DNA from: DATLAN01 sp035527455
GTDB lineage: Bacteria > Planctomycetota > Planctomycetia > Pirellulales > Thermoguttaceae
Direction: 5' to 3'
DNA length: 34,788 nucleotides
NCBI GenBank assembly: GCA_035527455.1
Contig: DATLAN010000053.1
Coordinates: forward strand, 1 to 34,788
The position numbers were made by a program, and so were the translations under genes. The stretch's first letter is position 1, and the number at the start of each line of letters is the position of its first letter. The notes under the pieces are model-generated. The model was not told where the DNA came from. It saw only the letters and a list, made by a program, of their open reading frames with translations, and did no database searches. Shown one piece after another: positions 7,134 to 14,930 of this stretch.

Positions 7134-8416
7134 GACGACGCGTGGTGGTCACCGGAATCGGCTGCGTCACGCCGCTGGGAGCGGACGTGGACACGGTCTG
7201 GAGCCGGCTGTTGGCTGGGGAATCGGGCATCGGCTACATCACGCTCTTCGACGCCAGCAATTTCCCCACGCAGATTTCCGCCGAGGTCCGCGACTGGGAC
7301 CTCTCCGACGTCGGCGAGAATCCCGACGACTGGAAACACCAGGGCCGCCATACGCACTTCGCCGTGGGGGCCGCCCACAAGGCCGTGGCCGACTCCGGGA
7401 TCGCCGACGCCCGGATCGACCCCACGCGGTTCGGGGTCTACTTGGGGGCCGGCGAAGGCCAGCAGGATTTTCCCCGCTTCACGCGAATGATGACGGCCGC
7501 CCTGGCCGGCGGCGACACGCTGGATCTCGGCCGCTTCACCCGCGTCGGTTTGGAAACGCTCGACCCGATCGCCGAGTTGGAGCAGGAACCGAACATGCCG
7601 GCCGGACACCTGGCCAGCCTCTTCGGCGCCGAGGGCCCCAACGTCAACTGCCTCACCGCCTGTGCCGCCAGCAGCCAGGCCATCGGCGAGGCGGTGGAAA
7701 TCATCCGCCGGGGCGAGGCCGACGTGATGCTCTCCGGCGGCACCCACACCATGATTCACCCCTTCGGCGTCACCGGCTTCAATCTGCTCACGGCCCTGAG
7801 CACCAGCAACGACGAGCCGACCAAGGCGTCGCGCCCCTTCGACCGCGACCGCGACGGTTTTGTGCTCGGGGAAGGGTCCGGCATGGTGGTGCTCGAATCG
7901 TTGGAGCACGCCGCCGCCCGCGGCGCCAAGATCTACGGCGAAATCTCCGGATACGGCTCCACGGCCGACGCCTTCCGCATTACCGACACGCATCCCGAAG
8001 GACGCGGCGCGATCAGTTGCATCAAGATGGCGCTGGAGGACGCCGGCGTCCATGCGGACCAGGTCGACTACATCAACGCGCACGGGACCAGCACGGCCGT
8101 CAACGATCGGGTAGAAACGCTGGCGATCAAGCGGGTGTTCGGTCCGCGGGCGTACAAGATTCCCGTCTCCAGCACCAAGAGCATGATGGGACATTTGATC
8201 GCCGCCGCCGGAGCCACCGAAGTGATCTTCTGCCTGCTGGCCATCCGCGACGGCGTCGTGCCGCCGACCACCAACTACGAGAACGTCGACCCCGACTGCG
8301 ATCTCGACTACGTGCCCAACGCCGCTCGTGAAGTCGAGTGCAGCACGACGTTGACCAACAGTTTCGGCTTCGGCGGCCAGAACATCGCGCTGTTGGTGAA
8401 GCGGTTCGCCGCGTGA
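7130..8416 (+). CDS. 3-oxoacyl-ACP synthase II-like (KAS II, FabF family)
   Basis: 428 residues, ATG at 7130 with GAGGA about eight bases upstream and a four-base overlap with the preceding gene. Thiolase-fold condensing enzyme with Cys178 in TACAAS, His318 in NAHGTST, Lys350 and His355 in STKSMMGH, so it should decarboxylate malonyl-ACP and extend an acyl chain by two carbons. The segment at about 108-160 (QQDFPRFTRMMTAALAGG and beyond) is about 15 residues longer than the matching region of the second KAS at 17.2 kb, where the acyl pocket and dimer face lie. Last gene of the first acyl operon. It may be a chain-length or substrate-specialised KAS. Confidence 0.9.
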   Translation: MRRRVVVTGIGCVTPLGADVDTVWSRLLAGESGIGYITLFDASNFPTQISAEVRDWDLSDVGENPDDWKHQGRHTHFAVGAAHKAVADSGIADARIDPTRFGVYLGAGEGQQDFPRFTRMMTAALAGGDTLDLGRFTRVGLETLDPIAELEQEPNMPAGHLASLFGAEGPNVNCLTACAASSQAIGEAVEIIRRGEADVMLSGGTHTMIHPFGVTGFNLLTALSTSNDEPTKASRPFDRDRDGFVLGEGSGMVVLESLEHAAARGAKIYGEISGYGSTADAFRITDTHPEGRGAISCIKMALEDAGVHADQVDYINAHGTSTAVNDRVETLAIKRVFGPRAYKIPVSSTKSMMGHLIAAAGATEVIFCLLAIRDGVVPPTTNYENVDPDCDLDYVPNAAREVECSTTLTNSFGFGGQNIALLVKRFAA

Positions 8417-8551
8417 CGAGGCTGCATCTCGCGGAGCGAGACGGCTACTGTGCAATCAATCCCCAGCCGCGCTTAGCGCGATCAGGTGGGTTGCGGGTTC
8501 TTTGCTCTTCTTCACGCAGGTTTTCGGTCGGGCAATCTTTGCCGATTTCGG

Positions 8552-8572
8552 GCTAAGCCGCAAGCGGCGAGC
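8552..8572. repeat. REP-like palindrome, copy 1
   Basis: Core GCCGC-AA-GCGGC flanked by GCT and AGC, so a stem with small bulges can form. The 13-base core AGCCGCAAGCGGC recurs exactly at 28509-28521. Both copies lie downstream of a coding region. Confidence 0.5.
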
Positions 8573-9141
8573 CGAGGGCGACGGGGGTAAATTCACCCAC
8601 GCATATCGGTCATCTGCGTTGCCTAAACCTTGCCTGCGCGCGCTTCACCGTGGCTTAAAATTCTTTCTCAAGTCGAAATCGCTTACCGCCGTTCGACTTA
8701 GCTCGATGTTCGACGGCGCAGGGCGCGATTTGCCGAAAATATTCTTTGACTTCGCAAAGGGATCGGGTATATGCTCAGTACCGAAGGACGACAACGCAAC
8801 TTACGACGGCGTCGCGTTCGTGTGACGCCCCGTTGTTTCCTGCAAGGCCTCAATACCCTGAGCACGGTGATCCAAGTCGTCGAGTAGCCGATCGGTTCAC
8901 GTTGTGCGGCGCAGCGCGGATTCGGGAAGCCCTCGGCCGTGGAAGTCCTTCGGTAGCGTGGGTGAGAAACCAGCGGGACCACGCCGAACCGATCACCGTT
9001 GCTTGGGGATATCGACAAAGCGAAGTCTTTCCCGAAAAGCCCCTAACGAAACACGCTCGATGATCTACCCCCTCGGTTCATCGCTACGCAGTTGGGTGTA
9101 TCTGCGCAACGTGAGGCTGCCTCGTTCCGGGCCTGAGGCCG

Positions 9142-9168
9142 GGGCACTCGGTCCGCAACTGAGTGCCC
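9142..9168. other. Isolated hairpin in gene-poor gap
   Basis: A perfect 8-bp stem (9142-9149 with 9161-9168) around an 11-base loop. It is followed by only two T residues, so it is a poor terminator. No gene nearby explains it. Confidence 0.35.
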
Positions 9169-9623
9169 TTATGCGACGCCGGCGGTTGCAGATGCAACAG
9201 CAAGCACTCCAGGCCGGCAGGGCCGATTACCGGACGTTGCGTCCCTTTCCGGCTCGACCCCGGCCGCCATCATAGTTCGGGCGAGTATTCTTCAGGCCAA
9301 CAAACCCCCGGAGGATCCAACCAACCGCACTTATGGTAATCGGACGACGTCAACGTCGTATGGCCCTTTTTTCAAGTGATGCGTAGAACGGAGTTCTTTC
9401 GAGTTCGATACTTCAGCGAGTTACCCATTACGCGTTTGCCGCTTCGGGGCGGATAGCCGTACTGAGGGCCCCGTCAGCGATGCTCGGGCGACCCTGACAC
9501 CGTGCTGTCGCACGTCGCCCGTCCCGAGCGGCAGACGCGTTCGTGTTTACTCGGCAGCGGCATTTCGCTATTCTCAGGGGCTGTCTCAAGGCAGGTTCTA
9601 CCGTTCGACGGCCCGTCGGATCC

Positions 9624-10235
9624 ATGCGTTGCTGGCTGCGGTTCTTGATCGTCCCGGTGATCTCGGCCGGTATTCTCGTCGGCGCGTGGTGGTACGCCAA
9701 CCGCCAGCGGCTCACACGGCAATGGGACTGCTATCGCGTGGGGGCCGCCGAGTCGTTCGACCAGGCCCAAGGCGAAATCACCCGCTGTGAAACCGCCCCG
9801 GACGGCCAAGCACGCATCGCCGAGCTGGTCCACAAGTGGGCAACCGGAAACCGACGGTTCGACCTCTATCTGGCCCGATACGTCCATCAACCCCAGTGCA
9901 GCAGCGCGTTGCGGGCGGCTTTCTCCAGAGAACTCGGCCGCCGCGAAGGTCTCTTGTCACGTTGGGCGCACTACTGGAGTTGGCAAGCGTCGCTGGAACC
10001 GGACGAACAGATCGCCTCGATCGTCGCCTACCTCGACGGCCTGGACTCGTCCCGAACCATCACATGGCGCGAGGTCCTCGACCTCCAGGCGGTGTTCGAA
10101 TTGACCGGACGGGGTCAACTGGCCGCGAGACTGTCTCCGGCCAACTGGCACACCCGCTTCCGCCGCTTCGAACAAGCCCACCCCGGCCGACTTCCCCACG
10201 TGACCCGGCCCGACGGTCCGTTTGGGGGAACGTAA
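9624..10235 (+). CDS. Hypothetical single-pass membrane protein
   Basis: 203 residues from ATG 9624. Residues 5-22 (LRFLIVPVISAGILVGAW) form one transmembrane helix or uncleaved signal anchor with a basic N-terminal flank, followed by WWYANRQR and an outward soluble domain rich in Arg, Trp and Ala. No family is recognised. The soluble part is mostly helical in character, with helix-like segments around ALRAAFSRELGRREG and ASIVAYLDGLD. An upstream in-frame ATG at 9543 would add 27 residues of arginine-rich sequence without a better ribosome site. It stands alone between a gene-poor gap and the restriction-modification pair. Confidence 0.6.
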   Translation: MRCWLRFLIVPVISAGILVGAWWYANRQRLTRQWDCYRVGAAESFDQAQGEITRCETAPDGQARIAELVHKWATGNRRFDLYLARYVHQPQCSSALRAAFSRELGRREGLLSRWAHYWSWQASLEPDEQIASIVAYLDGLDSSRTITWREVLDLQAVFELTGRGQLAARLSPANWHTRFRRFEQAHPGRLPHVTRPDGPFGGT

Positions 10236-10371
10236 GTGCCAACAAGTGGGGTAGTGCAGCCTGGATTGGCTGGCATCGAAGAAAACGGCTTGCCATTGCC
10301 TTTCACAATAGTGTATGCGTGTATATAAATAAGTGCCCGTCTTGCGGTCCGTCCCGAGACCTGTAAACTGA

Positions 10372-12057
10372 ATGACTCAAACTGCAGGTCCCCTTTTCCA
10401 GAGGGAACTGAAATTGAAAACGGAGACACTTTCACAACTGGGCCTTTTCGACAATATCGATTTCCGCGACACTTCGGCACAGCGAACTCTTGCTGCCATT
10501 GCCGTGGAACTGGGGGCCCGGAAGGTGCGAGGGTGGTCTGCCGAGGAAGAACGCCTGACTCGCGACCTCCCGCGACCTCCTCGAGGTTTGGTCGTGGAAT
10601 TCGGTGAGAGTATTCTTGCCGGGAATGATCCACTTGGAGATCTCTTCTGCAAGATCCGCTTGCCTGCCGAACGGAGGAAGAGTGGGGCGACGTTCACACC
10701 AGCCGCGATCGTTCGCACCATGGTGGAGTGGGCGGCCGGCTACGCATTGCCCGAACGGGTCGTCGATCCGGGCGTCGGTTCGGGACGTTTCATCCTGAAA
10801 GCGGGGAGAACTTTTCCGGACGCGTCCCTGGTTGGTGTCGAGGTGGACCCCTTATGTGCCGTGTTGGCCCGCGCAAATCTGGCGGTCGCCGGTTTGTCGG
10901 ATCGAGCGGAGGTCATTCTAGAGGACTACCGAAGTACGATCTTTCCCGTCCGTCGAGGACGCACGCTCTATATCGGGAATCCACCGTACGTCCGCCACCA
11001 TCTTCTGGAGCCACGATGGAAGAAGTGGCTCGTCGAAGAAGCCCGAAAGAAGGACCTGAAGGCAAGCCAGTTGGCCGGGCTGCACGTCCACTTTTACCTG
11101 GCGACCGTGGCGAAGGCGGCTCCCGGCGACTTCGGGACCTTCATCGCAGCGGCCGAATGGTTGGATGTGAACTACGGCAAGCTCGTCCGGGATCTTTTCG
11201 TCGGCGAGTTGGGGGGACGCGAGATCATTTTCATCGAGCCCGAGGCCATGCCTTTTCCCGATGCCGCGACGACGGCTGCGATTACCCATTTCGAGATCGG
11301 TGCCCGCTCCGCGTCGGTTCAAGTCAAACGAGTTCGCACTCTCGACGACCTGGCGAACCCCAACGGCAGTCGAGCGATCCGTCGTGAGAGACTCGAGGCG
11401 AAGAAACGCTGGTCTTGTCTTACCCGTTCGGCAAAAAAGGCGCCGTCGGGCTATGTGGAACTCGGGGAACTCTGCCGCGTGCACCGCGGACAGGTAACCG
11501 GAGCGAACCGGTTCTGGATCGAGGGGCCCCATGCGGCGGACTTGCCTGCGTCCGTCTTCTATCGTACCGTGACCAAGGCACGGGAACTCTTTCGTGCCGG
11601 TAGAGTCCTCAGAGACGCGTCGACTCTGCGGCGGGTCATCGACCTGCCGACCGACTTGAGTGTCTACGGAGAATCCGACCGCCGAGCAATAGATCGCTTC
11701 CTTCGCTTGGCGCGCGAGATGGACGTGCACTTGGGTTATGTGGCCGCGAATCGGAAAACGTGGTGGTCCGTTGTTCTGCGCGACCCTGCGCCCATCCTCG
11801 CGACTTACATGGCACGACGTCCGCCCGCGTTCGTTCACAACCGCGCATCTGCGCGCCATCTCAATATTGCGCATGGGATCTATCCCCGAGAGAAACTCTC
11901 CCAACGCGTGCTTGGATGTTTGGTGGAGTATCTGTCCAAGACAACGAGGACCACCGACGGTCGCACGTACGCTGGCGGTCTCACCAAGTTCGAACCCCGG
12001 GAAATGGAGCGACTTATGGTACCGAGTGTGGAAATCCTCGAGCAGGGGCCGGCATGA
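10372..12057 (+). CDS. Type II N6-adenine DNA methyltransferase
   Basis: 561 residues. SAM-dependent amino-methyltransferase with motif X-like SGATFTP (104-110), motif I DPGVGSG (132-138) followed by acidic VEVDP, and motif IV NPPY (203-206), the catalytic signature for adenine N6 methylation. The large C-terminal half (about 330-561) is the probable target-recognition region, the layout of gamma-class Eco57I/TaqI-like enzymes. Its stop overlaps the start of the nuclease gene (ATGA at 12054-12057), so the two are coupled and the methylase is made first. It protects host DNA at the site cut by the downstream nuclease. AT-rich DNA just upstream (10310-10335) may hold the promoter. The start has no strong ribosome site. 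Confidence 0.9.
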   Translation: MTQTAGPLFQRELKLKTETLSQLGLFDNIDFRDTSAQRTLAAIAVELGARKVRGWSAEEERLTRDLPRPPRGLVVEFGESILAGNDPLGDLFCKIRLPAERRKSGATFTPAAIVRTMVEWAAGYALPERVVDPGVGSGRFILKAGRTFPDASLVGVEVDPLCAVLARANLAVAGLSDRAEVILEDYRSTIFPVRRGRTLYIGNPPYVRHHLLEPRWKKWLVEEARKKDLKASQLAGLHVHFYLATVAKAAPGDFGTFIAAAEWLDVNYGKLVRDLFVGELGGREIIFIEPEAMPFPDAATTAAITHFEIGARSASVQVKRVRTLDDLANPNGSRAIRRERLEAKKRWSCLTRSAKKAPSGYVELGELCRVHRGQVTGANRFWIEGPHAADLPASVFYRTVTKARELFRAGRVLRDASTLRRVIDLPTDLSVYGESDRRAIDRFLRLAREMDVHLGYVAANRKTWWSVVLRDPAPILATYMARRPPAFVHNRASARHLNIAHGIYPREKLSQRVLGCLVEYLSKTTRTTDGRTYAGGLTKFEPREMERLMVPSVEILEQGPA

Positions 12058-12971
12058 TTCGACCGCCGGACTGGACATCGAAGCAGTTGGCAAGCGATTG
12101 CTGCCAAGCCACGGAAATCTTTCGTCGGAAGCGGATGGAAGAACCGCTCAAAGACTACGTGGAAGCTTTTGATCACTATCACGCAAATGTCGAAGGTCTG
12201 TTCAAGGCCACTGTGGATCTCACGCGCCTCGACCAAGCGGCACTCGACGTGCTGACGGACCCGAAGTTGCTCGACGCATTCCGCTACCTGGGGGGGCCAC
12301 CGATTTCAGACGACGACCTCAAGACCATCGCAGAAGCCGCGTCGTTGAATCCCAAGAAACTTCGGGAAGACCCCGACGCGGTCAGCCGCATCGTTCGCGT
12401 GGTCCTTATGGGGCTCGATCGGCGCCGATTCCCTTGGGTGCGCGAAAGGCGAGAACCCAATGAAAACGAACGCAATGCGGCGGTTCTCGCTTCCGCGGCG
12501 TTGATGGCTGCCCAGCGAGCGAGCACGAAGCGAAGGAGCGAGAGCAAGAAGGAGCAGGAAGCGTGCGTGGAGGCGGCTTTCCTCGGAGCGGGACTGGTGA
12601 AAGTCCCAACCAGAAGGGTGGAAACGGTGGCTCAAGCTCCCGAATCGGGACAGTTTTGTGCAGAAAGTCTGCTCGGAACCAGAAAGGCCGATTTCATTCT
12701 GCGGCTTTGGGACCAGCGAATCATGCCCGTCGAGTGCAAGGTCTCCAATTCCGCGACGAATTCGGTGAAGCGACTGAATAACGACGCTGCGGTCAAGGCA
12801 GAAACCTGGAAAAGCGACTTCGGGAAAACCCAAGTCGTTCCTTGCGCCGTTCTCGGTGGCGTGTACAAGCTCCACAATCTGGAAGATGCCCAGCGGCGGG
12901 GCCTCGTGCTCTTCTGGGCGCATGATCTTGAAGCGATGCTCGATTGGATCGAGAAAACCAGGCAGGCCTAG
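12054..12971 (+). CDS. XamI-like type II restriction endonuclease
   Basis: 305 residues, ATG at 12054 inside the methylase stop. The N-terminal part (FRRKRMEEPLKDYVEAFD) and the C-terminal part (VSNSATNSVKRLNNDAA, then LVLFWAHDLEAMLDWI) match my memory of proteins annotated as XamI-family endonucleases. A PD-(D/E)xK centre is visible: Asp213 in KADFIL and Glu227-Cys-Lys229 in MPVECKV. It should cut unmodified foreign DNA. The prototype XamI cuts GTCGAC; whether this enzyme shares the site cannot be read from the sequence. Coupling to the methylase makes a minimal, mobile-type restriction-modification unit. Confidence 0.68.
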   Translation: MIRPPDWTSKQLASDCCQATEIFRRKRMEEPLKDYVEAFDHYHANVEGLFKATVDLTRLDQAALDVLTDPKLLDAFRYLGGPPISDDDLKTIAEAASLNPKKLREDPDAVSRIVRVVLMGLDRRRFPWVRERREPNENERNAAVLASAALMAAQRASTKRRSESKKEQEACVEAAFLGAGLVKVPTRRVETVAQAPESGQFCAESLLGTRKADFILRLWDQRIMPVECKVSNSATNSVKRLNNDAAVKAETWKSDFGKTQVVPCAVLGGVYKLHNLEDAQRRGLVLFWAHDLEAMLDWIEKTRQA

Positions 12972-13046
12972 CTGTGGCCGAACTGGTCCCATCTCGGACT
13001 CTCATGGTGTGCCGATTGGCTGCAAATCGCGTCGACCACACCGCGC

Positions 13047-13088
13047 AGAAAACCGGCCGGAATCGCTTCCGAGGCGGTTCCGGCCGGT
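13047..13088 (-). terminator. Rho-independent terminator of the Cys-rich lipoprotein gene
   Basis: A stem of up to 15 bp with one wobble (13052-13066 with 13074-13088) and a 7-base loop. On the minus strand it is followed by TTTT. It lies 33 bases past the lipoprotein stop. It may also stop plus-strand transcripts from the restriction gene, though there is no T run on that side. Confidence 0.85.
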
Positions 13089-13120
13089 AACGTCGTACTT
13101 AAGCGGTAATGGACGGCGGC

Positions 13121-13465
13121 TTACGGACCCAGCGGTCCGGGATTCTGAATCAGGAAGTCGCGTGGTGCGCGGTTGGTGTAGTAGGGATACGTGATCGCGC
13201 CGGTCGGAGGTCCGGGCGTGATCATTTCCCGGCCGCGACACAGCCCGCATCCAAAGCCGCCGCAACCCTTACAGCCCGCGTCACAGGCCTCCCCATAGAC
13301 CTTCCCGCATGTATCCGAGTCCGTGCTGCAGCTACTGCAGGATGCCGGCATGTCCTTGCTGGTTCCGCACAACCACCCGCCAAGGCACGGGCCCCCAGCG
13401 CCGCAACAACCTATCAGGCTGCTCAAAAGAGCAACCAGCGAGAGCATCGACAATGCGCGTTTCAT
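13121..13465 (-). CDS. Small cysteine/glycine-rich lipoprotein
   Basis: 114 residues from the ATG at 13465, preceded by AAAGGA ten bases upstream. The signal peptide MKRALSMLSLVALLSS ends in a lipobox LIGC, so Cys20 or so is probably lipidated. The mature part is rich in Cys and Gly (CDAGCKGCGGFGCGLCRGRE) and ends in a Pro/Tyr-rich tail with YPYYTNRAPRDFL and a terminal PGPLGP. I recall this tail pattern from small secreted planctomycete proteins with no assigned function. The gene is monocistronic with its own terminator. Function unknown. Confidence 0.75.
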   Translation of the reverse strand: MKRALSMLSLVALLSSLIGCCGAGGPCLGGWLCGTSKDMPASCSSCSTDSDTCGKVYGEACDAGCKGCGGFGCGLCRGREMITPGPPTGAITYPYYTNRAPRDFLIQNPGPLGP

Positions 13466-13766
13466 ATCCGACGAGTCCTTTCTACAGACAGTTATCATCC
13501 CTCCCCTGGAATAGAATCGACCCGATAACCACTAGAGTCCAGAAAAACGTTAGAACCCCTGCATTTCGCACGGGCGGTATGACCGGCCAACATGATCGGC
13601 AGGCCCCGACCTGCGTTAAGACAGGCAATCCGGCCCATCGTTGCGTCCGTATCCGATAATATGGGGAAGCACTGGAAGGCACGTGCGCTGGGTCAGTCGC
13701 AAGATCAACCAGTTCCCCCCACATTGCGCACTGGACGCAAAACCCGGAAGTTGGTAGGGTTGATCC
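13466..13766. other. Divergent intergenic region
   Basis: About 300 bases between two divergent genes. No additional gene is seen; promoters for both neighbours should lie here, but none stands out clearly. Confidence 0.5.
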
Positions 13767-14633
13767 ATGGTCGCTTCTCGGGAATATGTTGCCAATATCC
13801 TCGCCATCTTCGCCAAAGCTACCGAAGCGAATCGGAACATGCCCGGCCGAGAAGGTAACGTCATCGTCGTCACGCCCGCGCTGGCCGACGAGGTGATGAT
13901 TACCGGCGATCTGCACGGACATCGGCGCAACTTCAACCTAATCAAGAAGATAGCCGATCTGGAGGCGAATCTCCGCCGCCACTTGGTGCTCCAGGAAGTA
14001 TGCCACGGTGGGCCAACGTACCCTGAGAACGGAGGGTGCATGTCGCACATCATGCTGGAGGACGTGGCGCGGCTGAAGGTCGAGTTTCCCGAACGAGTCC
14101 ACTTTATTCTCGGAAACCACGAACTGGCGGAACTGGCGGATTTTCCCATCCAGAAGAACCGGCAGATGCTCAATCTGTTGTTCCGGCTCGGCATGCAACA
14201 CATGTACGGCGCGGCCACCGAGGAGGTTCGCGCGGCAATGTTCCTGTTTCTCCACAGTTGCCCCTTGGCCGTGCGATTGCCAGGGGGGATAATGGCCACC
14301 CACAGCATGCCGGATCAGGTCGCCGATCAGGAATTCGACAAAGATATCTTCCACCGTCAGCTCGATGACGACGATTTCCTGCAACGAGGCAGCCTGTTCC
14401 GGCTCGTGTGGGGGAGAGACTACCGCCCGGAAAACGCAAAGGCTTTCGCCGAGCTGGTCGGCGCGAAAGTGCTGATCAACGGGCACGAGCCGTGTCCGGC
14501 CGGCTTTGCCGCCCCCAACGACACGCAAATCATCATCGACTGCTGTGCCGATCAGGCGGCCTATGTGATACTACCGACCGATCAGGATCTAACACATTCG
14601 GAGATTCTTCAACGCGTCCAGAAACTCGCGTAG
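13767..14633 (+). CDS. PPP-like metallophosphoesterase with altered metal motif
   Basis: 288 residues. Calcineurin-like fold signatures are GDLHGH (47-52), GNHE (116-119), a His at 179 (ATHSMP) and His240 in INGHEP, matching the GDxHG, GNHE and two distal His ligands of PPP phosphatases. The central GDxVDRG motif is replaced by QEVCHGG (76-82), in the segment HLVLQEVCHGGP that aligns otherwise with HLxLGDYVDRGP. The Asp that bridges the two metals and the following Asp/Arg are therefore missing. The protein may use Glu77 or His80 as replacement ligands, may act on a different phosphoester, or may be a binding protein. The gene stands alone upstream of the rpmF promoter. Confidence 0.82.
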   Translation: MVASREYVANILAIFAKATEANRNMPGREGNVIVVTPALADEVMITGDLHGHRRNFNLIKKIADLEANLRRHLVLQEVCHGGPTYPENGGCMSHIMLEDVARLKVEFPERVHFILGNHELAELADFPIQKNRQMLNLLFRLGMQHMYGAATEEVRAAMFLFLHSCPLAVRLPGGIMATHSMPDQVADQEFDKDIFHRQLDDDDFLQRGSLFRLVWGRDYRPENAKAFAELVGAKVLINGHEPCPAGFAAPNDTQIIIDCCADQAAYVILPTDQDLTHSEILQRVQKLA

Positions 14634-14643
14634 CAGTACCCCG

Positions 14644-14672
14644 TTGACACGTTCGCCCAACGTGTCTACCAT
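14644..14672 (+). promoter_or_regulatory. rpmF-fabD operon promoter with palindrome
   Basis: TTGACA (14644-14649), 17-base spacer, TACCAT (14667-14672). A perfect inverted repeat GACACGTT/AACGTGTC (14646-14653 with 14659-14666) covers the -35 box and the spacer. That position fits an operator bound by a repressor. The leader to rpmF is about 70 bases. Confidence 0.72.
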
Positions 14673-14750
14673 GTATAGTTTCGTCCAGCTTTGCAATATG
14701 GTCTTTGGTGGGGCCTCGTCGGGCTCGACCGTGTCAGTGGAAGTTATCCC

Positions 14751-14930
14751 ATGGCCGTTCCGAAACGCAGACATTCCAACGCGCGCACCGGTACCCGCCG
14801 GTCGCAAGATGCCAAGAAGCCCAAGCAACTGTCGTATTGCGAGAAGTGCAGTACGGCGGTGCCCTCGCATGCGGTCTGCCCAAAATGCGGCCACTACATG
14901 GGCCGTAAGGTAATGGACGTCGAATCTTGA
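14751..14930 (+). CDS. rpmF: 50S ribosomal protein L32
   Basis: 59 residues starting MAVPKRRHSNARTGTRRS, the standard L32 N terminus. A zinc ribbon of two CxxC pairs follows (YCEKC and CPKCGHY). It is a component of the large ribosomal subunit. The stop overlaps the TTG start of fabD by four bases. The rpmF-fab linkage, known from many bacteria, ties ribosome and membrane synthesis together. Confidence 0.95.
   Translation: MAVPKRRHSNARTGTRRSQDAKKPKQLSYCEKCSTAVPSHAVCPKCGHYMGRKVMDVES

Larger units (their letters stand above)
8417..9623. other. Long gene-poor gap with small palindromes
   Basis: About 1.2 kb with no gene I can support. Frames such as 8904-9275 are open but lack ribosome sites and family motifs. 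Visible structure: a short palindrome TCTCGC-GGA-GCGAGA just after the KAS stop, a REP-like palindrome at 8552-8572, and an 8-bp perfect stem GGGCACTC/GAGTGCCC at 9142-9168. It may be a graveyard of decayed genes or a regulatory/structural spacer. Confidence 0.5.

Noticed and set aside
9142..9168. Hairpin considered as a terminator
   Set aside because: Only two T residues follow and no gene ends nearby, so it is listed only as an unexplained structure.
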